Source: Pseudoips prasinana (lineage: Eukaryota > Arthropoda > Insecta > Lepidoptera > Nolidae). From it: 64,000 nt of DNA. Positions 32,749 to 43,419 of this stretch are shown in pieces; position 1 is the first letter of the stretch; each line of letters opens with the position of its first letter. The notes beneath the pieces are model-generated. The model saw only the letters and a program-made list of their open reading frames with translations. It ran no database searches and was not told where the DNA came from. The DNA lies in NCBI GenBank assembly GCA_951640165.1, contig OX621260.1, positions 20,044,001 through 20,108,000 on the forward strand, in the 5' to 3' direction. The position numbers and the translations under genes were made by a program.

Positions 32749-33141
32749 TCGCCTTTTACGACACCCACGAGAAGGTATGGGGTGGTCCTGTTATTCTATC
32801 TGGGCTGGGAAAGTAAGGAGTGTTCTCGTAGAACATTTTATACATGCCACAGTTAGATCTTAAACAGCTTGATAACCTCAGCCACACAATAGTACATGTA
32901 ACAGCAGTGTAATCTCAAATGGAATCTAAATGTTATCTCCGGTATCAGCTATAAACAATACCAGTCGATTCGCAGGCAGATAGATTGCGTTATAACACAG
33001 ATTAAAAAGATCAGCCTAACCATATCGCGATTTTTTGAAATGGAAACTTCTTTTGACGTGTTGGGCATTTTTGAGAGAGGACAAAATAATTAAACTCGCA
33101 ACGCTGTTACCGTTACTGTTACCAACACGTCTGTCTATAGG
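32749..33141. other. Body of an older repeat around the MITE
   Basis: CGCCTTTTACGACACCCACG continues the host repeat. Near 33030-33080 CTTCTTTTGACGTGTTGGGC with TTTTTGAGAG mirrors the left flank at 32455-32490 (AAAAATGCCCAACTCGTCTT), a distant inverted repeat. No gene. Confidence 0.45.
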
Positions 33142-33272
33142 TATGTAAACGGCTACATATCAAGCTATACATGTCCAGTATAAGCTGACCTGTCATTGTA
33201 TGGAAATCCTATACAACGCGATAACAACTTATACTGGTAATGTATAGCTTGATGTGTAGCCGTGTGTAAATA
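33142..33272. mobile_element. Small MITE (about 115-130 bp)
   Basis: ACGGCTACATATCAAGCTAT and its inverse (ACGGCTACACATCAAGCTAT read from the right) form arms of about 40 bp with CCAGTATAAG at their inner end. The loop is about 35 bp. Confidence 0.8.
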
Positions 33273-33474
33273 TATTGTGTACATAGGAACACAGGCAAGT
33301 TGGCATTATTATAATCATCATACTGCGACCGCCAACCGATCTGCCAAGCACAGCGATTAGGACATATACTCCCATTCTTGCTAGCTATTGGATTGAGAAT
33401 ATACTGGACTTCATTGTGATGGAAGCCATTAAAATGGCCTGACCTAACATAATACTAATAAATAAATAACCTGG

Positions 33475-33562
33475 AATGGCTACACACTAACTACTATCTG
33501 ATTCGAAATAGGCAGAGCCTGTGCTATGGTAGACAGACAACTGATACACATATTATTTATAT
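33475..33562 (-). mobile_element. SINE-D tail fragment
   Basis: TACTATCTGATTCGAAATAG and ATGGTAGACAGACAACTGAT. Short and degraded. Confidence 0.5.
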
Positions 33563-33576
33563 TACATATTATATCA

Positions 33577-33772
33577 CCAACATCATCATCATGACAGCTG
33601 AAAGACCTCCACGGCTAGACAAAGGCCTCCCCCAAGGATCTTCATGATTACGGGTGTCAACGCCAAAGCTACCTGAGTACCTGCACCCATTAGGGCCTAA
33701 ATAGCCGGCCTTGTGCTGCCTGCATCCAGCGGATTCTCAAGACACTTGCATGATCGCGGATATTATATACTT
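33577..33772 (-). mobile_element. RTE 3' end, fragment
   Basis: ACATCATCATCATGACAGCT tail, GGCCTCCCCCAAGGATCTTC, then TGCCTGCATCCAGCGGATTC reversed coding. An unrelated piece (TACGGGTGTCAACGCCAAAG) interrupts it. Confidence 0.7.
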
Positions 33773-33774
33773 AT

Positions 33775-33905
33775 ATATTATAAATAAATTCCACCCAGCC
33801 ACAGTAATGTTTATAAGTAATAAATAAACGTGCTCATCACACAAATTTGCCCTGGGTGGGGATCGTACCCACAACCTGTGGCTTAGACCAACAGGCTAGT
33901 TAAAT
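33775..33905 (-). mobile_element. SINE-D-like, head and core
   Basis: CCACCCAGCCACAGTAATGT, then GCTCATCACACAAATTTGCC and GATCGTACCCACAACCTGTG, the reversed B-box region. Confidence 0.55.
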
Positions 33906-34164
33906 GATGTCTATTCCTCCAAGCTGTGTTCATATTCGCCACAATAACGAACCTCAAGTCAATAGGACCGTCAGTGGGCCGCGATTTATAATATATCTTT
34001 ACATCTTATAAATGAGAATGACCGTTTGTTTGCAAGTTTAGACTGGCAAGAGAACGCCATGGGATCCTTTGTACTGCTTGTTATTGATGCTATGGGATTA
34101 GACGGTAAACACCAGACCACAGTATAAATATGGACAGTACGGAAACTAATACTAGTTTTATAAT

Positions 34165-34318
34165 AATATAATAATATCCTGGGACATTATTTACATGGCC
34201 ATCTGACCCCAAACTAAGCAGAGCTTGTACTATGGAAACCAGATAGCTGATATACTACATAAATACTACTTTTATTTTGTAAATACATACTTATATAAAT
34301 AATTACACCTAGACTCAG
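34165..34318 (-). mobile_element. SINE-A, tail and core
   Basis: ATATCCTGGGACATTATTTA to AATAATTACACCTAGACTCA. The head is missing. Confidence 0.75.
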
Positions 34319-34344
34319 TTGATGAGTTAATTATACATTGCATT

Positions 34345-34578
34345 GTTATGTGGTGACGGCGGTGAATATCAGAATATCATAACCCCATCTCATCCCGGGG
34401 GGGGGGCGTAGAAGTCGACCCGAGGGAATATCTACCAGAGGACGGGGAGCTTCCTATCTTACTGCAATCACCAACCCGTCTACCAAGCGTGGCGATTATG
34501 GCATATCAAGATGATTCTTGGGGGAGGCTTGTCCAACAGTGGACTTATTTTCGGCTGTAATAAAGGATATATGATGAT
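34345..34578 (+). mobile_element. RTE-tail short element
   Basis: GTGGTGACGGCGGTGAATAT, CCCCATCTCATCCCGG and GAAGTCGACCCGAGGGAATA. The tail is TCGGCTGTAATAAAGGATAT GATGATA. Confidence 0.75.
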
Positions 34579-34589
34579 ATGCAAAGGAG

Positions 34590-35060
34590 TTGTAATTTTT
34601 TTATAAATAAACAAATAAATCATAAATCTTTATTTGTAGAAATGTGGTGAATACAGGTGTTATTGTTTACATTGTTTAAGTTTCACACATTTGCCATATT
34701 GTAAATGGCATACAAATGTTGTACTTACAAACTAGGTAGGTATACTTAACTGAAAATATTAACTAATTTGTGACACACTTGACACAATATTAGTGTTTAT
34801 GATTTTTATATTGTTTTTATCTTAAGCATAACATTTTTGGTTCATAAATCAGCAAGAAGTTTAAAATACGATAGCTCTGATTTCAATGAATCCTAGGTTA
34901 AACAGCCGTGTACTACATTATTTCCACGTGGCATTTTTAAAAAGATCGCAGGATAAACTTATACGTGACCACACGGCATTCCCAATTGACAGCACCGCGA
35001 CAACCGCTTGGAAGTCTTGTCAATGTACATGTTTTGTGTGAGTGTACCGTTTCGAGAGAA
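34590..35060 (-). repeat. Unnamed dispersed repeat X, copy 1
   Basis: Reversed it reads TCGAAACGGTACACTC, GACAAGACTTCCAAGCGG, TTGTCGCGGTGCTGTCAATT, ATCTTTTTAAAAATGCCACG, TACACGGCTGTTTAACC. The same order of blocks occurs at 58.24 kb. A TTTATTT-rich left end suggests a retroposon tail. No open frame is conserved between the copies. Confidence 0.6.
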
Positions 35061-35061
35061 A

Positions 35062-35650
35062 TAAATAAAATAAAAAGGGTTTTATTCACGTAGACTTTAT
35101 AAAAGCGCTTGTAAATAGTCGGAACATGTTTGTAACAATATAGTTAAGTATACATAATTATTTCTAGTCTATACAAATAAATAAAATTGGAGTGTCTGTT
35201 TGTAATATTGAAATAACCGGTTTTTACTACATAAATATGAATATATATACGGTACATACACCAAAATAACATTTTTTACAATTTTTGTCTGTCTGTCTGT
35301 CTGTTTGTTCCGGCTAATCTCTGCAACGGCTGGACCGATTTTAACGGGACTTTTATTGGCAGGTAGCTGATGTAATAAGGAGTAACTTAGGCTACTTTTA
35401 TTTTAGAAAAAGTCATTTATTTTACTAAAAAACAAAATAAACTAATTAACACGCAGACGAAGTCGCGGGCACAGCTAGTTACATATAAAATTTTTACACG
35501 GATTGTTAAAACATTTTTAAAAATTATTTCACAATAGTAATGATATTTAGCTACCTTGTATTAAGTTATGGTCAAAGAGATTATGTTAAGTTTTAATTAT
35601 CGAAATTTATAGTTTAAGTTATATTTTACTATATATTGTCTGAAGGGTTA
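35062..35650 (-). mobile_element. LINE 3' UTR split by an H3 Helitron
   Basis: AAATAAAATAAAAAGGGTTT then TATTCACGTAGACTTTATAA on the left. TGATATTTAGCTACCTTGTA to TCTGAAGGGTTATGTCTATA on the right. It reaches further into the LINE than the chimera copies. Confidence 0.75.
35168..35478 (+). mobile_element. H3 Helitron, complete
   Basis: It starts TCTATACAAATAAATAAAAT, holds (GTCT)n and GATTTTAACGGGACTTTTAT, and ends GAAGTCGCGGGCACAGCTAG. It is the reference H3 copy. Confidence 0.9.
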
Positions 35651-35922
35651 TGTCTATATTAAGGTTGCTTGTAGGTAGTTTCCGTACTGTATATATTTGT
35701 TTACTGTGACCAGATGGAGGAACTAGGTTTACATATATTTCTTTATTGTTGTGTAGGCAGAGAAGCTTTGAATAGGTCCTTATAGATCCTGAAAATGGAG
35801 GGTTGTGAAGTATCATTACAATCAAGAGGGATTTGGTAAGTATAGCTTTTGACTCGTAACATAAAAGAAATGATGAGGGGACGGGTGAAGGGCAGAAGTG
35901 AGTACAATCGGGGAAAGGTTGA
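35651..35922. other. Spacer without a gene
   Basis: Two overlapping short frames are seen, without domain or splice signals. Confidence 0.35.
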
Positions 35923-36290
35923 CTGGCCTGTTAGTCTAGTGGTTAGAGACACTGACTGCTAAGAAGGAGGTCGTGGGTTCGATTTCTACCTGAGACAAAT
36001 CTTTGTGTGATGAACACGATTGTTTGTTCTGTGTCTGGGTGTAATTTATCTATAACGGTGCCCCGCGGTTTTACCCCCGTTAAACTTTATAAATTATAGC
36101 CAATGTGTTAATCCAGGGTGTCAGCTAACTCCACACCAAATTTTATTAAAATCGGTCCGTTTAGACGTGAAGAAGTAACAAACATACACACTGACAAACT
36201 TTCTTCTTTATAATATTAGTATGATATGTATGTATTTAGAAATATATTAAGTATTTTTAACACTTTGTTATAAACTGAAGTGTTGACTAT
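35923..36290 (+). mobile_element. SINE-D interrupted by a Helitron
   Basis: Head GACTGGCCTGTTAGTCTAGT and GGTTAGAGACACTGACTGCT, B box GGTTCGATTTCTACC, core GATGAACACGATTGTTTGTT. The core breaks at ATCTATA and resumes at TATGTATGTATTTAGAAATA. This is the best SINE-D head. Confidence 0.8.
36055..36224 (-). mobile_element. H1 Helitron inside SINE-D
   Basis: Left CGGTGCCCCGCGGTTTTACC (CTAG lost); right TTTATAATATTAGTATGA. Confidence 0.8.
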
Positions 36291-36702
36291 TTTTTTATAT
36301 CGTCATGTAATAGTCAAAAATGTCATACTAAAAATATTTAACGATTATTTTATAACAACCTAACGTTATTATTGCGAATCAGATCTGCAATACAGATAAC
36401 AGCAAATTTTCTAGTGACTACGATTGCTTAAACTCTTGATTGCTTTTGATATAATAATCTGTACAATTAGGAAATACTGCAGCCACTCGACAATTAACCA
36501 GAAGTAATAATCATGGTAGAAACAATTTGAATATCAATGCAGTACGGAGTTATTTGTCTTGCAATGGCAATTTATATAGTACAATAATTAGCCCGGAGGC
36601 TGAAATAGATTCTCATTATATTGCTTTGAAATAATTGAGCTGAGATAACAGAATACAGACATATAATCCAATCGTTTGAAATAAATTTGGGTTTATTACA
36701 AA
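36291..36702. other. AT-rich spacer
   Basis: No feature is recognised. Confidence 0.4.
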
Positions 36703-37132
36703 CTAGCCGACCCAGCAGACTTCGCACTGCCTCAATCGATGAATAAAAGACCTCAACTTTTGTATAAAATAATCTTAAAACAAAAAAAAAAATCGTTATT
36801 TTATAAAAAAAAAACATTTTTGTAATGAATCATGAAGATTTATTATTATGTTCGACACATCATGTTGCTTACTTACAAAACCGAGCTTTCCTGAAATACT
36901 GGCTATTTATATGATTTTAATTTAGGAAACGTTTATATAGGGAAAAGAAACGGGCTATTTTGAGGGTTTTACCGGCGATTATTCGATTTTTTCTAACCTT
37001 TTAAACCTTCCCTAGACCTCCACGCACATTTCAAGACCAAGATACGATAATCCCGTTTAGCCGTTCTCGAGTTTTAGCGAGACTAACGAACAGCAATTGA
37101 TTTTTATACATATAATAATAATAATATAGATA
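36703..37132 (-). mobile_element. H4 Helitron
   Basis: Left end CTAGCCGACCCAGCAGACTT; inside CCCTAGACCTCCACGCACAT and GTTTTAGCGAGACTAACGAA; right end near ATTTTTATACATATAATAAT. Its 5' segment (CGAGTTTTAGCGAGACTAAC to the terminus) is duplicated directly to the right at about 37165-37245. Confidence 0.7.
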
Positions 37133-37164
37133 GATATATGGATATAGATATAGATTGGTTATTC

Positions 37165-37245
37165 GCCCGTTTTCGAGTTTTAGCGAGACTAACGAACAGC
37201 AAATTGATTTTTATGTATATAATAATATAGATAGATATATAGATA
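37165..37245 (-). repeat. Duplicated end of the H4 Helitron
   Basis: CCCGTTTTCGAGTTTTAGCG and GACTAACGAACAGCAAATTG repeat the preceding Helitron end, with TAGATAGATATA repeats on both sides. Confidence 0.7.
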
Positions 37246-38100
37246 TAGATTGGTTCTTGTAACTTTATGCTAACCTTTAACCAGGCTTTGTTATTTTATA
37301 TTATTATTTAACCTTAAATCTTAAACTATAATTTATTGGTAAATGTAACTACCTAACTAAATCTTTTTATTAGAGAGTAGCAATGATAAGCTTTGATAAA
37401 TAATTTATTAGTATAAATTTCAAAATCTTGATTCTATACCAGTCTCGATACTGAACAACATAAATTGTATGAAAATATTTTCTCCACAAACATGATTTAA
37501 TATGAAATTTCTCTGAATACCACGAACGTGCGTGGGTCTGTGTTCACAAATCCAATTACTAAAAACAATAAACAATTCTTCAGTTAATCTAATAAGCAAG
37601 TATTTTAAAAATTCTTTCGTGAGCATCTACCCATGAATTATTAGATGTTAAAGATGTACAATTTGTGTAGTTATCTCAGTATTCTTACCTCCTATAACGG
37701 CCCCGTCACTGAATTTCTGTTCCAATTATACGTAATCGGCAGCTTCGATATCTCGTTTATTTATCGTAGGTTTATTTTTAACGAGTTGTAAACTCGAACG
37801 ACGCGAACGGGGACTGTCAAAAATAAAATATCCAAACAAGACAGAATTAGGTGAGGAATTTATTGACTAGTTGTAACGTCTCAAGGGTTTTCTCTATAAC
37901 AGGCGGTCTATCTTCCTGTCTGTGTGTAAATTATGTTATGTAGTAAACGTTAGAAGTTAGTTATGGACGTGAAGGCCCGTCTCAATGGCAAACATATAAC
38001 TCAATCAGTATATTTAGAGATGCGGGACACAATTTATTTAAAAAGATAACCTGCATAAACCATAAATAATAATATCTTTCTTGTCAAGTTATATTTTCTA
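37246..38100. other. Spacer without a gene
   Basis: AT-rich. A short GC-richer piece (GAACGACGCGAACGGGGACT) lies near 37795. Nothing is recognised. Confidence 0.35.
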
Positions 38101-38424
38101 CTAGCTGTGCCCGCGACTTCGTCCGCGTGTTAATTAGTTTATTTCGTTTTTTTTTGTTTTTAGTAAAATAAAATGCATTTTTAAAAATAAATGTAGCCTA
38201 AGTTACTCCTTATTACATCAGCTACCTGCCAATAAAAGTCCCGTCAAAATCCGTCCAGCCATTTCAGAGATTAGCCGGAACAAACAGACAGACAGACAGA
38301 CAAAAATTGTAAAAAAAAATATTTTGGTGTATGTACCATATATATATTCATATTTATGTTGTAAAAACCGGTTATTTCAATATTACAAACAGACACTCCA
38401 ATTTTATTTATTTGTATGTATAGA
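38101..38424 (-). mobile_element. H3 Helitron
   Basis: Left CTAGCTGTGCCCGCGACTTC; right ATTTATTTGTATGTATAGA. (CAGA)n lies in the middle. Confidence 0.85.
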
Positions 38425-38434
38425 TAGATATATC

Positions 38435-38700
38435 ATGCTGTGTGGTGACGGCGACAAATATCAGAATCAGAATATCATCACCCCATCTCATCCCGTGGGG
38501 GGCGTAGAAGTCGACCCGAGGGAATATCTACCTGAGGAAGGGCAGCAGCTTCCTTCTGATTACTATGACTATCTTACTGCGATCGCCAACCCGCCTGCCA
38601 AGCGTGGCGATTATGGCATATCCCCTTAAGACGATTCTTGAGAGAGGCTTGTCCAGCAGTGGACTTATTTAGCTGTAATGATGATGATGATGATGATGAT
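38435..38700 (+). mobile_element. RTE-tail short element, full length
   Basis: GCTGTGTGGTGACGGCGACA to GTCCAGCAGTGGACTTATTT, ending in (ATG)n. It is the clearest copy of the family. Confidence 0.8.
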
Positions 38701-38840
38701 AGATAGATAATACGTATGTATTAGAAATATCTGTACAAGTATGTATCAGTTGCCTGTTTATCATAATATAGGTCGTGCCTAATTTGGGATCAGATGGCGA
38801 GATTTTAGTAGTCCCAAGATATTTATTTATCATTTATTTA
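38701..38840 (+). mobile_element. SINE-D, 3' half
   Basis: TACGTATGTATTAGAAATAT, ATCAGTTGCCTG and TTTGGGATCAGATGGCGAGA, then GTCCCAAGATATTTATTTAT. Confidence 0.65.
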
Positions 38841-38942
38841 TTCATTCGGTTAGTCTACTTCAGCCATTTCACCGCAAGCATCACTAGTCCCTTACAACGT
38901 TTTGTCGTAAGTACACATTGTGCATAGGTACTTATCTATACA

Positions 38943-39251
38943 TCTATACAAATAAATAAAATTGAAGTGTCTGTTTGTAATATTAAAATAACCGATTTTT
39001 ACTACATGTATATGAATATATGTACGGTACATACTCCAAAATAACATTTTTTACAATTTTTGTCTGTCCGTCTGTCTGTTTGTTCCGGCTAATCTCTGAA
39101 ATGGCTGGACCGATTTTGACCGGACTTTTATTGGCAGGTAGCTGATGTAATAAGGAGTAACTTAGGCTACTTTTATTTGAGAAAAGTATTTTATTGTTGA
39201 AAAAACAAAATAAACTAATTAACACGCGGACGAAATCGCGGGCACAGCTAG
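38943..39251 (+). mobile_element. H3 Helitron, complete
   Basis: TCTATACAAATAAATAAAAT to GAAATCGCGGGCACAGCTAG. Confidence 0.9.
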
Positions 39252-39273
39252 TTATATCTAAAATTATGATATA

Positions 39274-39619
39274 CAAGCTGCGCCCCGCGGTTTAACCCGC
39301 GTTAAAGTAGTTTTGGCGTAAAAGAGTAACAAACATACATCTATACTCACAAACTTTCGCATGTATAATATTAGTAGAATGTGTACCTCTAGCGGTTTTG
39401 GCAGTGCACGCCGGAATAGCTCGCAAATGGTAGATTTTTTCCTACTTACTTGACACTTGTCGTCATATTTTGGACATTTCACACAATATCTTTATAAATT
39501 GTAGCCTATGTGTTATTCTGATGTATAGTTTCATTAAATCTATTCAGTAGTTTTTACGTGAAAGAGTAACAAAAATCCATCCATACTTACAAACTTTCGC
39601 GTTTATATTATTAGTAGGA
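39274..39619 (-). mobile_element. H1-double Helitron
   Basis: Left CAAGCTGCGCCCCGCGGTTT (CTAG decayed). Internal 5' head ends at GTATAATATTAGTAGAAT near 39377; linker TACTTGACACTTGTCGTCAT; outer 5' head at TTTATATTATTAGTAGGA. Confidence 0.85.
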
Positions 39620-39984
39620 TGTTTTATTCAAGAATCTCTATTGTATTCAGAATTTAACTATATTCAAGTTTAAATCAACAGAACATTTAGACACAAATAA
39701 ATTTAAATTGTAACAAATCGCTTTTCGGACAGTCATTGAATGTCCCGCATTACCCTACACACGCGTTTCATAGAAACGTCGTTAGAGGTTCCCCGTGGCG
39801 ACGGACGTGTGAACAATTTAATTGCTCAGGCGGGGGAACAACCCTATTCTATACAAATACCATTTATACCAAAGATATGTAAACTAGAAACCACTAAACA
39901 CATAAAAATAATAACTAGAAACCTATAGAAGCAATCGTAAAACAGAAATTAAGTGTCAAACCTGTGAGGAAAGTTTATTTATTT
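39620..39984. other. Spacer without a gene
   Basis: A 62-codon frame (39740-39928) has no recognised domain. Confidence 0.35.
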
Positions 39985-40116
39985 ATTTTTGTTAACGGGC
40001 CTGTTGACGTGGTTGGTGGCTTGCCTTTCACATCGCAGGTCGTGGGTTTGATTCCCACCCAGGAGAGATATTTGTGTGCATGAACATATCTGTCTTGAGT
40101 CCGTGTTTAATCCTAA

Positions 40117-40324
40117 TCCTATCTAATATTATAAATGCGAAAGTAACTCTGTCTGTCTGTCTGTCACTCTTTCACGCCAAAACTACTGAACGGATTTGAA
40201 TGAAATTTGGTATACAGATGGTCTAGACCCTGAGAAAGAACATAGGCTAATTTTTATAGTTAGGATAACACATAGGCCATATTTTATAAAGTTTAACGCG
40301 GGTAAAACCGCGGGGCACAGCTAG
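40117..40324 (+). mobile_element. H1 Helitron variant in SINE-A
   Basis: TCCTATCTAATATTATAAAT to GGGGCACAGCTAG, with (GTCT)n and GGTCTAGACCCTGAGAAAGA. It is longer than other H1 copies. Confidence 0.9.
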
Positions 40325-40361
40325 TTATCTATAAAAGTGTGTATTTGCAATATATTAGTTA

Positions 40362-40726
40362 CTAGCTATGCCCCCGGTTTCACCCCCGTTAAAGTAGTTT
40401 TGGCGTAAAAGGGTAACAAATATACATCTATACTCACAAACTTTCGCATTTATAATATTAGTAGGATGTGTAACTCTAGCGGTATTGACAGCGCGCGCCG
40501 GAATAGCTCGCAGATGGTAGATTTTTTCCTACTTACTTGACACTTATCGTCATATTTTGGTAAAATCACACAATGTCTTTATAAATTATACCCTATGTGT
40601 TATTGTGATGTATAAGCTATATTATTGTAAAGTTTCATTAAAATCCATTGAGTCGTTTTTATGTGAAAGAGTAACAAACATCCATCCATCCATACTTACA
40701 AACTCGCGTTTATAATATTAGTAGGA
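40362..40726 (-). mobile_element. H1-double Helitron in SINE-A
   Basis: Left CTAGCTATGCCCCCGGTTTC; inner 5' head near 40466 (TAATATTAGTAGGA); linker GACACTTATCGTCATATTTT; outer head ends at 40726. The two heads are both recognisable. Confidence 0.9.
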
Positions 40727-40800
40727 TCTGGTTTCCGTAGTACAAGCTCTGCTTAGTTTGGGATCACATGGCCGTGTGTGTATAATGTCCCAGGTTTTTG

Positions 40801-41011
40801 TTATTATTGTTATTTTTTACCTTTTAGTTTCTCAGTCTACGACGGTATCGTAAGAAGAAAACGGGCTAAAGCCAAGTGTAAACCAAGGGGATTAGTACTA
40901 AGTTGTGATGAACAAGCCCGAGTCGGTAATATTTCTTAATCGCCTCTAAAAAAATTTAGAACTCCTAATATCTTGTAAGTATTGAGAATGGTGGCTTTTT
41001 TAAGATTTCTA
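40801..41011. other. Spacer
   Basis: No feature is recognised. Confidence 0.35.
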
Positions 41012-41272
41012 TATAATAATATCTAGGGACAATGTCACACAGATTATCCTAGCCCCAAACTAAGCAAAGCTTGTACTATGGGCACCAGGCGACGATATAC
41101 ATACTTATATCGATAGATAAATAGTTAAATACATAGAAACATCCATGATTCAGATACAAATATTCGTGCTCATCGCACAAATATTTGCACTTACCGGGAT
41201 TCGAACCCAGGACCACCAGCTTCGTAGGCAGGAGCACTACCAACTAGGCTACGGTGACTGTCATATGTATTA
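41012..41272 (-). mobile_element. SINE-C, full length
   Basis: Tail ATAATAATATCTAGGGACAA, ATCCTAGCCCCAAACTAAGC, core in reverse, head TACCAACTAGGCTACGGTGA. Confidence 0.9.
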
Positions 41273-41719
41273 TTATTATTTTTAAAGTTAAGTAAATTTT
41301 ATTTATTTTGTAAGTTTACAGATTTTCTTATTTGCTAATTGTTACAATGTTTGTTTGAATTGGTTCCGAGACCAACCATGTTGCACAGATCTGTGCACAA
41401 AATATGAACCCTGTCTCTTAAACTAGGGAAATACCTTAATCTTAAGAGACAGTGTTCGGCTTGGATATTATTATTATTATTTTGTACAATGGCGGAACGG
41501 TGTATTTGTAGAGTCGGTGAGTATATTTTTCAATTGTACCGAATTAAACTCTACATACAGTTTTAAACGTACAACTCCCATTTTATATAAACAAATATAC
41601 TACAATATCACGTCAAACGGTGAGATACTGTCTCTTTTTATGAGTAGGTGTTTACTAACACACAAAAACGTAACTTCGTGAGTTTTCCCAAAGTTACGTA
41701 TTACACCCACGCAGGAGTA
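41273..41719. other. Spacer without a gene
   Basis: CCTGTCTCTTAAACTAGGG and CTTAAGAGACAG near 41410-41450 form a partial inverted pair. Nothing else. Confidence 0.35.
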
Positions 41720-42063
41720 TCGTACTAATATTGAATATATAAAACGTGAAAGTTTGTAAGTATGGGTGGATGGAAGTTTGATACTCTTTCACGTAAAAAC
41801 TACGGAATGGATTTAAATGATACTTTACAATAATATAGCTTATACATCAGAATAACACAAGGGCTACAATGTCAAAAATATGACGATAAGTGTCAAGTAA
41901 GTAAGAAAAAATCTACCATCTGCGTACTATTCCGGCGTGCACTGCCAAAACTACTAGAAGGACACATCCTACTAATATTATAAATGCGAAAGTTTGTGAG
42001 TATAGATGTATGGATGTATGTTTAGTACTCTATAACGCGGGTAAAACCGCGGGGCACAGCTAG
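41720..42063 (+). mobile_element. H1-double Helitron
   Basis: Outer 5' end TCGTACTAATATTGAATATA (decayed); linker ATGACGATAAGTGTCAAGTA; second 5' end TCCTACTAATATTATAAATG at about 41967; 3' end GGGGCACAGCTAG. Confidence 0.9.
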
Positions 42064-42317
42064 TTCTCTATAAAAGGCAAAAGTTGCTCTACAGATACGT
42101 GCTTTTACTTTTACAACTATAAAACACGGTGGATACATGTGAGATGTATATTTCTTACCATAATTTATGGTGTTAAAGAACATAAAGATTGATGAATGTG
42201 CGAGTCGTACGAGGAATGTTGGGACAGAAAATATGAGGAACGAAAAGAAATATCTTTTATAAAAGGAGCCGCGTAATGCGATAAATGGTCACATTTTTAT
42301 TTTACTACTAGCACTAA

Positions 42318-42537
42318 TAAAACGGGCCGGTTGGCGTGGTTGGTAAATGCTTGCCTTTCACGCCGCAGGTAGTGGGTTCGATTCCCACACAGTACAGGTA
42401 TTTGTGTGCATGAACATGTCTGTTTGGCCTGGGTCATCATGTATTGGAATATGAAATAGTGTATGTAGTACCATCAGTTATCTGGTTTCCATAGTACAAG
42501 TTCTGCTTAGTTGGGTTGCCTTATCAAATGGGCGTAT
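42318..42537 (+). mobile_element. SINE-A with head
   Basis: CGGGCCGGTTGGCGTGGTTG, GGTTCGATTCCCAC; part of the core is rearranged (CCTGGGTCATCATGTATTGG). It ends at ATGGGCGTAT. Confidence 0.8.
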
Positions 42538-42678
42538 ATAACAATATCCTGGGGCACTATTTACACACAGCCATCTGATCCCAGACTAAGCAGAGCTTGT
42601 ATATTACATATACTACTTTTTTGTAAATACATACTTATTATATAGATACATTACACCCAGACTCGGGACAAATAGGCA
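42538..42678 (-). mobile_element. SINE-A, tail to tail with its neighbour
   Basis: ATATCCTGGGGCACTATTTA to CACCCAGACTCGGGACAAAT. No head. Confidence 0.8.
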
Positions 42679-42782
42679 AAAAATTAGTATATTATGAATA
42701 ATGTTTCAGTGCATTATAATATTAGAACTGATACAAAACCATAAAGGTATTCCATATTGTAAACGCTTGCCTTTATAAAATA

Positions 42783-43168
42783 TAGCTGTGCCCGCGACTT
42801 CGTCCGCGTGTTAATTAGTTTATTTAGTTTTTTTTTGTTTTTTTGTAAAATAAATGACTTTTTCTAAAATAAAAGTAGCCTAAGTTACTCCTTATTACAT
42901 CAGCTACCTGCCAATAAAAGTCCCGTCAAAATCGGTCCAGCCGTTTCAGAGATTAGCCGGAACAAACAGACAGACAGACAGACAAAAATTTAAAAAAATG
43001 TTATTTTGGTGTATGTACCGTATTATATATACGGTACATACACCAAAATAACATTTTTTTAAATTTTTGTCTGTCTGTCTGTCTGTTTGTCGGCTTCATA
43101 TTTAAGTAGTAAAAACCAGTTATTTCAATATTACAAACAGACACTCCAATTTTATTTATTTGTATAGA
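42783..43168 (-). mobile_element. H3 Helitron with a long internal palindrome
   Basis: Left TAGCTGTGCCCGCGACTTCG; right TTTATTTATTTGTATAGA. In the middle about 62 bp are repeated inverted (42962-43023 against 43029-43090), an insertion absent from the other H3 copies. A 143-codon minus-strand frame over this region is an artefact of the repeat. Confidence 0.9.
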
Positions 43169-43261
43169 TTGATATAAAATATTGATAAGAACTAAAAATT
43201 GTTTTCCTTGCAACACAATCATAGATTTATGATGATTCAAATATGAAATCGGAACGATACG

Positions 43262-43415
43262 GTATCGATAACACTCCTTGATTTCTTGAAAATACACACA
43301 CAAGTCACCGAACGCTCTCCATGAACTATATGTATGTATACTGAGTATATGTGTACTTTTTGGGTGAACAAAAACCGTGAAACTCGCGTCATCGTCAACG
43401 CACGCTTTCCATGAA
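43262..43415 (-). repeat. Minisatellite-like repeat, two units
   Basis: Reversed: GTTCATGGAAAGCGTGCGTT, GACGATGACGCGAGTTTCAC, GGTTTTTGTTCACCCAAAAA. A second, decayed unit begins at GTTCATGGAGAGCGTTCGGT. It is the same unit type as near 61.4 kb. Confidence 0.7.
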
Positions 43416-43419
43416 CTTA

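Larger units (their letters stand above)
39985..40800 (+). mobile_element. SINE-A carrying two Helitrons
   Basis: Head GGGCCTGTTGACGTGGTTGG and B box GGTTTGATTCCC on the left. The middle ATCTATAAAAGTGTGTATTT lies between the insertions. The tail GTACAAGCTCTGCTTAGTTT to GTCCCAGG is on the right. About 240 bp of SINE are spread over 800 bp. Confidence 0.85.
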
